A stretch of DNA of 64,000 nucleotides, taken from Phytoseiulus persimilis. Its lineage: Eukaryota > Arthropoda > Arachnida > Mesostigmata > Phytoseiidae. Position numbers and translations under genes: made by a program. The stretch covers positions 17,686,211 to 17,750,210 of the forward strand of contig CM075104.1 in NCBI GenBank assembly GCA_037576195.1, written 5' to 3'. Positions within the stretch are counted from its first letter, which is position 1. Each line of letters begins with the position of its first letter. Positions 43,226 to 54,233 of the stretch are shown one piece after another. The notes under the pieces are model-generated. The model did not search any database. It worked only from the letters and a program-made list of their open reading frames with translations, and had not been told where the DNA came from.

Positions 43226-46200
43226 ATGAGATACAATGAGAAGGAGCTCATGGCGGTCGCCTCGCAGCCCGCCATCAAATGTGACAAAGAAGGAGTGCTG
43301 TTCTTCAGGGACAAACAGGAAGGATTTTTCCGGAAGAATGAAGGTGAGATTCCATTGGGTCGAGATCCGGGACTGCTTTCTGAGAACTGTTGTCCTGAAG
43401 TCTCACACGCTTTGTTACACTTCCACTTACAGTTTATACCGAGAGATGGTTCCGGCTGAAAGGCAACTTGTTGTTTTTCCTACGGAATAGAGACCCGTGC
43501 TCAGAGCCTCAAGGACTCATAATACTGGAGCAATGTCACGTCGAAATGGGACCGAAAACTCCCTCGATGTTATGCTTCTCACTCGGTGAGGTTACTTTGA
43601 ACGGAGTTCCACTCCTTTGATCGAGTTTCTGTCACTCACATGATGTCTCCCATGCCGGATTTCAACTCTGCAGTCTACAACATGGAGGGCCACATATACT
43701 TCGGTGCGATCACAGAGCAAGAGCGCGATTCTTGGATGCACGCTTTCACAGGAGCTTCAATCGAAAACCTGAAGAGGACTGCCGAAGAACTTCGAGCACG
43801 GCTCGCGCTGGCTCAGGATGCTCCTCTGCCACCTACTGCACAATCAAACGGAGAGGAAAGTGAGCAACTTTTGATCACTTTTGACTGAAACACAAACTAG
43901 TTGAATGAATTTTCATGACGAACGATTAAATGACCCAAGTTTTTGCCTTTGGACATCATTGAAAGTGACGTTTCAAAATATGTTATCTGCCTCACCGTCG
44001 AAGGCGTTGATTCGTGATGACCAAAGATTTTCATCATGCACCATTTTAGCTATTTTCAGCCTATGGAATCATAGAAATAAAAATCGCGAAGTTCATTGAT
44101 TTTTTTTGTTTTCATTCGAATTGTCCGGTCCTCCGAAGTCTCTCGATCTGATGTTTATGGATCATAGATTACGAGATGACTTTCTCCTTGTTTTTCATGG
44201 GTCATTTGCTATATTCTTTGCGTTCGAAGTACACCTGCTCCCCGACCGACGGGTTTCTCGGTGATTCTAGTCAGAAAGACACATAAAAACAGCCGGCTGA
44301 GCATGCGCGCGAAGCCGTTGTCTAAGCGGATGTAAAAAAATCTGTCTGTGGATTTCAGTCGACGGTGCGCCATCGGTTCCTCTGTTGCTCGAGTTGAGTT
44401 GCGACAATCTCCGCTGTGATCACTCAGGGAGGGCACCGAACGCAATGCTTGTCATCATGGGCAGCGTCGCACCTGCCATTTGGGACAAATGTGGCCACAC
44501 TGAAGTTTCCGAGGTAGCTGAGCACCGCTGGGAGGGACATTTCCTCCCCTCTCCCTTGAACTTCATGCATTCATTAGAACTCACACGTTGTCTCATGATG
44601 GTCCGTCGAAAGCTCGAGAACTGAGTAGTCATATCGTTTCAGTGCTCCTCGAATCCGACTTTTCTGCTTAACGTCGAGCTGTTAGGTCGATTCTCAACAC
44701 AAACGACATCAATCCGAGTCTGCTGCTACGACGTCAAAGAGAAGTTGACGAAAACCAAGGTCCTCATCGGATGTGCTTCGATATCGATACGCTCTCTGAT
44801 GACTCCGGTTGACAATCAACTCCGACTGCCTCTAATGTATGTCTTCTGCTATTCAATCGCCGTTATTGGGTTGAAATTATTCGTGTATCAATGCAATGAA
44901 TAGCCTCTTGGGATATTCCTCTGGAAGATCGAGGGAATAGATCGTTCAGGTTCCACTGCGAACGACCGTAGCTCAACGGCTGATTCGATTCATGTCTCTC
45001 GTGTTCCAGATCTCCAGACCATGAAACGGTCGGATTTGTCACAATAGCGGCCCGGAGCGATCATGTAAGCTTTTTTTTTCCATCAGCATATGAGAACACC
45101 GAGAGCCAGGAATAAGGTTGACGAATACCATGAATGACGTTACAGCTGTCGTCCGCTTTCCGTGAAAGGCTCTCTCGGGGTCACTTTGAGAACATGTTCA
45201 GCACCATGTATCGCTTCCACACTGGTCTGGGAGCTCAACTCATCGTTTCTGAAATAATGTCCGAGAGCAGACTGTCGATGGCGATTCCACAGCTTCTTTT
45301 GTGAGTTATCAGAAATCGTCTCTGGCGCTCCCAAGCACATAACTTCGCCCACCAAGTTTTAAACTGTGCTTTCCCCCCAGGAACATGTGGATGAACGGAG
45401 AAAAACGCCTTCTTGACATCGTACTGTCCATGGAAAGCGTGACGGTTGGCGAATGGAAATCGCTGCAGTCGACTGCCGTTCGACGGCATATGCATCTTAT
45501 AGAGACGTATCACAAAGCTTTTGAAACCCTCGCCGAGTATAGGGGAAGTGCCTTCAAACAAAGCGCCATGAAAGGAGATCGACTCTTTGAATTCGTACCT
45601 GTCAATCTCCACCTGCAGAGGATGACAGTCCGCCAATCGAAGAACAAAGAACTGTACGATTACGACATCGTTACAGTGGGTGCCTTCACTGCCCTTCCTC
45701 ACAAGTGAGTGGGGTGGTCCGTTGGCTGAAGGCGGAATAGCGGCAGGAAGGTGGATACCAGCAGGTCGAGTCCTCACTCCGTGCTTTGACTCTCACAGAT
45801 ACGTCCAAGGAGGACTACATCGCCAGTTGAAACAACTCAAGGCGATGCATTCGACGACCCAGGCTCAAAACGCCGCCATGGACGCCTCAATCATGAATTC
45901 CTTCATCTTGGGTCCTGACCGACTCTCTCAAATGGCTCAAAGCATTCTCATGATTGAGGAGCTCCGAGAGGAGATCGAGTCCTGCATTGAAAGACTCCTC
46001 TACAATGCTCAGCTCAGGAACCTTCAAGCGATGATGACGCTCATCGAGAAAATAAATGTGAAAGCGAAAAAGCTGTCGGTGAGTGGAGAATGCGTGCCCC
46101 GAACGGGAGGGGAGATCCGCGTTTTCGTTTTTAGTGTCCCGACTCCGCATGAAAATATTCAATTTTGGAGGCGCGCTGGGGCAAAAGCGTTGAGTCGAAC

Positions 46201-48348
46201 CCCCCGTTCTCAATCTCGAGCACCCGCAGGTTTCCTGTGAGAAGTCCCTCATTGACGAGGCGCTCGCCGTGTGGGACACTGCACGGTGCAGTGGATCTAC
46301 GGCTGAGTTGCGCAAGGTCCTCCCGTTGAATCTGATCGACGCCGGGCCGCCTGCACTGAACCGAAACAAGTCCGCATCTTTGCCCCGACAGCTCTGCTCT
46401 ACGAGTGGTATTTTTACCCTCAAAGATATCAGTGATGACGAAGACGAAGAACACGACGATATGGAGGATCGAGTGGATGGCGGCAATCTGCAAAACGCCA
46501 GGTTAGGATCGTGTCGAGCCCGATAGCGATTAGTCTCGCCAATGATTGTATCACATCCGACCTCGACGATCCAATTTCCTTAACAGGATCGTTCTTTATG
46601 GAAATATTTTTCTCCCAGATCCACTCCCACGCCTCGAAGCCATACTCCTGTTCAGGACCTCTGTGATGATTTTGAGCCTTTAGATATAACGTCGCTCAAT
46701 ATTCGAGCTTCAACTATGTGCATGACTACAAAAGTTCATAACTTGAACCCTCAAGAGGAATATTGGGCGGAAGAGCTCCGGCCTAGCGTACGCAAACTTC
46801 GCAGCGCGATGGCAACTCTCGACAGGATCGCGAAAGTCACATATGGCTTACTATCTCTCAAAGAACCATCGCACACCGCATCCCAGAGCTACAGTGTCAG
46901 ATACAGGTAACGGAGAACTTCAATTGAAGGTCTCTTCATCGAGCGTAAAGGAACATAGAATTCGCCGAGAATGCCGCGGCGACTGTTCGTAAAATCAATG
47001 CGCAGATGAGTGATTCAGATTTCAGCATCTCGCTTGTTTCTTCCAGACGGGACGTTTGCTTTTCTCATTCCCTGACAGCCACGGTGGTGGCAATCCAGGC
47101 GAAGCTGTGGTGCCAGAACCCCGATCAAGTTTTCCTCCGCTCACTGGGCTCGACAGGAAGCGTCCTAGCTACTTACGTATCTTACTTAAGCTGTTACGGA
47201 GACGAAAAGGGCATGATCGAGGACATGATCGTTGCGGTCAAAGATCTCCGCAACGTGACCTTCATAATTGAAAGCGTGAACCCGCGTTTGGGTCCTAGTC
47301 CCAGGATTGAGGGCAGCAGGTTTGTCAGAACTTCGGTTTGTTAGACAACGCATAGTCCTCGTCGAAACATCCTCGGGGAACGAGAAGCTCGCATAGTTAT
47401 CCCTGAATATTTCTCCTCCGCAGAGTTAGTCTGCGCGTGATTCTGCCGGCGCCGGACTCAATTCTCGAGTCGGCTGCCTTCCTGAACACTTCTGTGGATG
47501 AATCCAAGTTCCGCTTGAGTTTCGGTCTGACCCCCGTTTTCCTGAACATTGGTATCAACGAACAAGCAACAATAGCTGAAAGGTAAATGGTGATCGAATC
47601 TCTGATCATCCAGCGCATCTTTCGGGATCTGTGATCTGTCGTTCAGGAATTCCTCGATCTGAGCTGGGATGCGACTCTCTACGATCTCGCTTCTAGGTTG
47701 GGCAGTGTGGAGCTCCAAGAGCGACTCAACTCAGGCGGAGCCGAGCTCCTGATCGGATACATGAAACGCTTCCAGAGGTGCCAAGTGAAAGAGAATGTGG
47801 AACTCCAGCAGCTCGCAGAGTTACTGGAAGTCCAACTGTCTAGTCGTAGGAACAAGAATGTGGATGTCCTCCACACGTCGATGCGAGTAAGTAGATTCCC
47901 TCGTTCCGGAGAGCTGCCCGCTGTCGATCGAAGTCGATAATGTCCTCCCCTTCCTAGATGTGCAGGCTGATGCATGGTCTACGGTTCACCTCATGCAAAA
48001 GTGCGAAAGACAGAACGGGGATGTCGGCGACCCTCGAACAGCTGTCCATCCTAGAGCTCGACCACAACCTGGCTTCTCAACAAGTTGCTCCGGCTCTTCA
48101 CTGCATGAGAAGGTGAGTTTCCTACTTCGAAGAAGATATACCCGATTGACAGGAGCGAGATTCGATCACGATCGGATCACAGGATCGAAAAGCTTACGCC
48201 CGGCCTCATTTTCAGTGAGGGTTCACGTTTGCATAACTGTTTCAAGAATATTGGAACACCCAAGTACGCCATAAACACGCTTCAAATCATGCATCTTCCT
48301 AAAGTTTATCGGCCACCAGTGGGGACATTCGGTGGAGGAGAAACCTGA
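43226..48348 (+). CDS. Inositol polyphosphate 4-phosphatase with N-terminal PH domain (copy A)
   Basis: Sixteen exons join in phase: 43226-43343, 43433-43585, 43674-43859, 44359-44513, 44643-44836, 45010-45064, 45146-45300, 45381-45704, 45799-46078, 46230-46501, 46619-46906, 47047-47319, 47424-47582, 47697-47886, 47958-48112, 48216-48348, giving 1029 residues. A PH domain is at about 18-130 ([18 protein letters not shown], then [14 protein letters not shown], then [18 protein letters not shown]), a short helix at 130-147, a C2 domain at about 152-287, and the dual-specificity-type phosphatase at the C-terminus. The P-loop [11 protein letters not shown] (Cys947, Arg953) matches the INPP4 CX5R motif. 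It removes the 4-phosphate of PI(3,4)P2, lowering PI3K signalling at the plasma membrane and endosomes. The ending [10 protein letters not shown] resembles vertebrate INPP4. The C2 region binds phosphoinositides by family knowledge. The start [10 protein letters not shown] may be preceded by a 5' UTR exon. Confidence 0.93.
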
Positions 48349-49588
48349 TTCTACTAATTCATTAAAAATAGGTCAAAGTGTGAGAACAGATGCGAAGTCG
48401 TAAGTCTCAATGTGAATCCCTAGTATCGACGATCAAGATGGGTCCGACTGCCCTGCGAGTCAGGTCGGACGATTTTCAGTGAATTCCAAGAGCAATCAAA
48501 GATATCCGAGTTCGCTTCATTCTCGTCGCGAGACACCGGCTCATCGAGTGGAGTTCATCGAGCAACTGCATGAACAAGACTGTAGCGTCTTGAAATCGCA
48601 TTATCAAGTTCGTTATGTTCGTTATGTTAGTCCAGAATCTGTGAGCAGCTCTCTGCGGGTCGAGGCATCGCCCACAGAGAATCATCGATCGGTTTTCCCC
48701 AATGTTCTAGGAGCGAAGTGCAATATTTTTGTCGTCATTCTCCAGTTGTCCATTGTTCTGCTCAACGGTACCTGGATTTATAGTGCCGTGGTCTGCAAAA
48801 CTCCTAAACGCGAGCTTCTTTATACCGTTTGTCGTCTTGGTCGATCAGATGTACATACGTAATGAATATGGGATCCAAAACTGTACTTCCAATAAACCGA
48901 AGAGGTGTACCAGGAAATCGATTTTCCGATTCCCAAACTTTCCCAGAGTGGTAATTCGCCTTGGGGAGACGCTCCAAAAAGTTTCAGCACCTCGTCATTG
49001 CTCGTCATCAGGCATCTAGGGCGCTCTGAGTGAGGCTGTTGATCCTAAAAAAATTCCACTCCACCAGCATGGCTGACGTATGCGCCTCTGCACTTAGGCT
49101 CTAACACTTTAAGATCGCTTTATCCTGTCATTCCCCTATTTTCATATCTTGAATCCCCCTTGCTCCTTCCTAAGCCATTCCGTTACATTGTATGCAATCC
49201 ATATCGGTGGAATTTCTCGAGTGGTCGAGCCCTGGCATATGACAGCGCTGCTTTGAACGATCAGTCCGTGTAGTTCCACGGAACACAGAGGGAGCCACTC
49301 CTAAAGTACATCGATTCCGCGAAAATACTTGTTTGCTTATCGGATGCGACACTTATCACGAGACCTTTGCCCATGCATTCGCTGTTGATGAATTGTGATA
49401 CTGACCCGAAGAATTTCGAGTTTGTCTCGAACGGTGGGTGAGAGCAGTAAACTGACATCATTGCCCAATCGTCTTTCCCATGTCTTATAAATACTGGGGT
49501 ACACTCGTGCTCTGAGCACACTTGACTTTGAGCTTTTACGGCTCACAGAAGACCTCCTAGAGCGTTGGCCCCCTATCGCATTGACAGC
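48349..49588. other. Spacer between the INPP4 copies
   Basis: About 1.2 kb holding the 3' UTR of copy A and the promoter of copy B if B is transcribed independently. I looked for counterparts of exons 1 and 2 of copy A (PH-domain first half) and see none. An 86-codon minus-strand frame (49261-49521) is unrecognised and probably chance. Confidence 0.6.
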
Positions 49589-52500
49589 ATGGAAGGAGCT
49601 GCAACCGGGAGCCTGGAGAGGACCGATGAAGAACTCGGAGCGGAACTCGCGTTGGCTCAGGATGCTCCTCCGGCACCAACTGCACAATCGAGCGGCCACG
49701 AAAGTGAGCAACTTCCGATCACTTTTTGCTGGAAAACGAATTGGTTGGATGCAAACGAACAGAATATCCGGGTTCGCGCCGTCTAACATCATAAGTAACG
49801 CTTGGAAGTTCAGTCATTATTCATTAATCACCATCCATCGATCCATGAATTTATGGGCAGAAGAATGGATAGATCGATGAAACATGCACTGTTGCCTTGA
49901 GAACTGATAAACTCAGCCGTCAGAAACTCTTTTATCCATCTTCCTATACGGATAGATGGGAGGTATAAAATGATCAATGCCTGAACTTCCAGGCTCCAAT
50001 TATCCCTCATCTGGCTTGCCTACGAGCGGTCTTGACTGGTGACGATCAAGAATTCTCACCAATTATGTTTCGGAGAATGATCAGGATCCTCATTCGAAGT
50101 CGAGTCCCTGCATATCTATCTTGCTCATTTGAGATGTCTAGTCATCTGCTCCTCTCGGATCGTCCTTTCGTATGAACCGTTTCGAGGCGTACCACCACTG
50201 GTGGTCCACCAGCTCTCCGACTAGACCCTTGGTCGTTCGTATCGAATGGACATTTCGGAGCAGCTGCTCGAGGGCGCGCGAGATTCGGCGATCAGATGGG
50301 GATGTACAAAGTCGCCTCGTTGATTTCAGTCGATGCCTCGCCATCGGTTCCTCTTTTCCTGGAGTTGGCTTGCGACAATCTTCCATGCGATCAGTCCGGA
50401 AGGGCACCGAACGCAATGCTTGTCATCATGGGAAGCTTCGCACCTGCGATCTGGGACGAATGTGGCCACACTGAAACTTCGGAGGTAGCTCATCATGGCT
50501 CGAAGAATCTATTTCCTTCCCCTCCAACTCCACGCATCTATTGGAGTTTATACTTCATCTTCTGATGGTTCGCTGAGGGCTGGAAAACCGATTGGTCATT
50601 GTGTTTCAGTGCTCCTCGAACCACAGTTTTCTGCTCGACGTCGAGCTACCAGATCGATTCTCCGCACCCACGGCATCGATCAGAGTGTGCTGCTACGACG
50701 TTGAGGATATGGTCGCGAAAACCAGAGTTCTCATCGGATCTGCTTCGATACCGGTTCGCTCTCTCCTCACTTCGGCTGACAATCGGATCCGGCTGCCTCT
50801 AATGTAGGTCTCCTGCGAGCCTTCCAAAGATGAACAGGTTCAGATTTCGATCATACGGAGCAAGTGCACCTATGATCAAGCGTTCGGACGAGCGATGTAT
50901 CATTCATGTATCACTCGACTTGAGAAATCAGTCGCAAGAATGGTAGTTCACTTTCTTATCCGGTAGCTGAACCCAATTTTCCAGATCCCCAGACCACGAA
51001 ACGGTGGGATTCGTCACAGTAGCGGCTCGAAGCGATCACGTAAGCTCATTCCTAACCGGCATATGAGAACACCTCCTCCCATCGGCCTCGAAGACAGACG
51101 ATGGTTGCCGATGATGGAGAATTCATCAACTCCGTCGATGACATTGCAGTTGTCCGCCACTCTCCCTGAGAGACTCATCCGGGGTCACTTCGAGAATATG
51201 TTCAGCACCATGTATCGCTTCCACACCGATTCGGGATCTCAACTCATCGTTTCTGAAATCATGTCCGAGAACAGATTGTCATTCACGTTCCCTCAACTGC
51301 TTCTGTGAGTTGTCAGAGGTCGTCTTCGGTCCTTGTCGGAGGAATTCTCTTCACTAAGGTTTGAGTCCCGCCTCTCTCCCACGCAGGAACCTGTGGATGA
51401 ACGAAGAAAAGCGTCTTCTAGACATCTTGCTGTCCATGGAAAACCTGAGAAGTGGTGACTGGGAATCGCTGCAATCGACCGCTGTTCGACGACATATGAC
51501 ACTCATCGAAACGTATCAAAGAGCTTTCGAGAGCCTCGCCGAGTATAAGGGAAGTGCCTTCAAACGAAGTGTCTTCAAGGACGATCGGCTCCTCGAGTTC
51601 GTGCCTGTCAATGTCCACCTGCAGAGGATGACGGTCCGCGAAGCAAACAACAGAGAATTGTTCGATTACGATGTCGTCACAGTGGGCGCATTCACTGCCC
51701 TGCCTCACGGGTGAGAAGGCTGCGGTCCGCTGGCTGGAATTTTTTCTCGAAGATATCCCGCGTAGCAGAGGAGCAGCAATAAGCTGAGTATTGGCACGCC
51801 GGATGCCTAAATATCTGTTTCGACAGATACACTGAAGGAGGACTTCATCGTCAGCTGAAGAAGCTCAAGGAGTTGCATTCGACACCCCGAGCTCAAAACG
51901 CCGTCACGGAAGCCTCAAATATGAGCTCCTTCATATTGGGCCCGGGCAGAGTCTCCCAAATGGCTCGAAGCGTTCTGATGATTGGACAGCTCCAAGAAGG
52001 AATGGAAACCTGTATTGAAAGACTCCTTTACAATGCAGAGCACAGGAACCTCCAAGAGATGATGGCGATTATCGAGGAGATGAATGTGAAGGCACACAAG
52101 CTTTCGGTGAGAGGACTCTGCGTGCCCTATACAGTGAAGGATACCTACGACGATGTCGGTACATTGACGGTGTCGTTTCCTCCTGAAAGGAGGAGATTCC
52201 TGATTGCACACTTGAGGAAGGGCAGTTCATTCCAAACCTGTTCTCAAACCCGCAGGTTTGCTGCGAGAAATCCCTCGTCGATGAAGCTCTAGCCACTTGG
52301 GATGCTATGCGGTGCAGTGCTTCTACTTCTGAGCTGCGTAAAGTTCTCCCGTTGAACCGAACCGATGCAGGACAACCTCCACTGAGCCGTCAGACCACGA
52401 TCGGGGAAGACGACGACGATATGAAGAGTCGGGTGGATGGCGGCAACGTGCGAAGCGTCAGGTTAGGGTCGCGTCGGATGGTTGGCGTGGTTCTGCGGTT

Positions 52501-54233
52501 TCTACAACAGACTGTCCGCGGCATAGTTATGTCCTGAACTGTTCCTGTTTCCAGAGCCACCCCCACACCCCGAAGCCATACTCCTGCGCCGGACCTTCGT
52601 GATGATTCTGAGCCCTTAGATGAAACGTCGCTCAATATTCGAGCTTCAACTATGTGCATGACCACAAAGGTTCAAAACTTGAGCCCTCAAGAAGCAGATT
52701 GGGTGGAAGAGCTCCGACCAAGCGTGCAAGAGCTTCAAAGTGCCGTGGGAGCTCTCGACAGAATCGCCAAATTCACGTATGGCTTGCTGTCTCTAAAAGA
52801 ACCATCACACACCGCATCACAGAGCTACAGTGTCAGATACAGGTAACGGAGAAATCCGGGAACATCGAATCCGCCTAGAATTCCGCGGCGACTGTTTGCT
52901 CAGAGTGTGGGTTCAAACTTTCGCAACTCAGTTGTTTCTTCCAGACGGGACGTTTGCTTCTCTCATTCCCTGACAGCCACAGTGGTGGCACTTCAAGCAA
53001 AACTGTGGTGCCAGAACCCCGATCCGGTTTTCCTCCGCTCCCTGGGCTCAATAGGAAACGTTGTGGCTACTTACGTGTGCTACTTGAGCTGTTACGAAGA
53101 CGAAAAAGCCATGATCGAGGATATGGTCGTTGCTGTCAGAGATCTCCGGAACGTGACCTTCATCATTGAAAGATTCAACCCAAGTGTCGGATCAAGCCCC
53201 AGGATTGAAGGCAACAGGTTCGTCAGACATTTCTGCTGCACATTGTCGAGACATCCTCGCGGGATGAGGTGCTCGCTCAGGACCCAAGTCGGACTTCCTG
53301 ACAAATTTCCCTCCACAGAGTGTGTATGCGCGTGATACTCCCGGTGCCGGATTCGATCATCGAGTCGGCGGCGTTCCTGAACACTTCTGTCGACGAATCG
53401 GAGTTCCGCTTGAGCTTCAGCCTGACTCCCGTTTTTCTGAACATCGGTATCAACCAGGAAGCAACGCTGGCTGAAAGGTGAGCTGAGATCCAATCTTGAA
53501 TCGTTCCGCGCATCTGTCTTGAGCGGTGTTGTTGGGCATTTCCTCGATCTGACCTGGAAAGTAACTTTTGTGGATTTTTCTCCCAGCACGGGCAGTGTGG
53601 AGCTCGAAAAGCGAATCAACTCAGGCGGAGCCGAAGTCCTGATCGATTACATGAAACGCTTCCAGAGGGGGCAGGTTGAGGAAAATTCGGAGCTCCAGGA
53701 GCTAGCCGAGTTGCTCGAAGTCCAAGTTTCCAGTCGTAAAAACAAAAATGTTGACGTTCTCCACACCTCGATGCGAGTGAGTGTGTTTCTCTATATTTCG
53801 GAGGGCTCTCTGCTGTGGATCGAAGTCGATGATTTCCTCTTCTTCCTAGATGTGCAGGCTGATGCATGGTCTACGGTTCACCTCCTGCAGGAGTGCGAAA
53901 GACAGGACTGGCATGTCCGTGACCCTCGAACAGCTGTCTATTCTAGAGCTCGACCACAACCTGGCTTCCCAACAAGTTGATTCGGCCCTGCACTGCATGA
54001 GGAGGTCAGGCTCTGTCTGATATGAGATATTCTCAATCGACAGTGGGTAGATCCGATGAGAAAAGAATTATACGAACCTCATACTCGCTTTCGATTTCAG
54101 TGAGGGCTCGCGTCTACATAACTGTTTCAAGAATATCGGAATCCCGAAATACGCCCTGAACTCACGCTTCATCACGCATTACCCTGAACCTTATCGACCT
54201 TTTGTGGGATTAATCCGTACAGGACAAATCTAA
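49589..54233 (+). CDS. Inositol polyphosphate 4-phosphatase paralogue lacking the PH domain (copy B)
   Basis: Fourteen exons correspond one to one with exons 3-16 of copy A and join in phase: 49589-49703, 50330-50484, 50610-50803, 50985-51039, 51150-51304, 51387-51710, 51827-52106, 52256-52461, 52555-52842, 52945-53217, 53319-53477, 53587-53776, 53850-54004, 54101-54233, giving 893 residues. All exon lengths equal those of copy A except the first and the one at 52256 (66 bp shorter, an acidic linker). Homology to A begins inside exon 3, so the PH domain is absent; the only nearby ATG in frame (49589) starts MEGAATGSLERTDEELGAEL. The active-site loop is [11 protein letters not shown] (Cys811, Arg817): catalytic Cys and Arg kept, first Lys replaced by Arg. 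The C-terminus (VGLIRTGQI) has lost the family ending. The donor of the penultimate exon (GTCAGG) is weaker than in A. Intact frame and splice sites argue against a pseudogene; expression is unknown. Confidence 0.85.

Noticed and set aside
49589..54233. INPP4 copy B as a pseudogene
   Set aside because: All 14 exons keep open frames, matching phases and GT-AG borders, and the catalytic Cys and Arg are retained.
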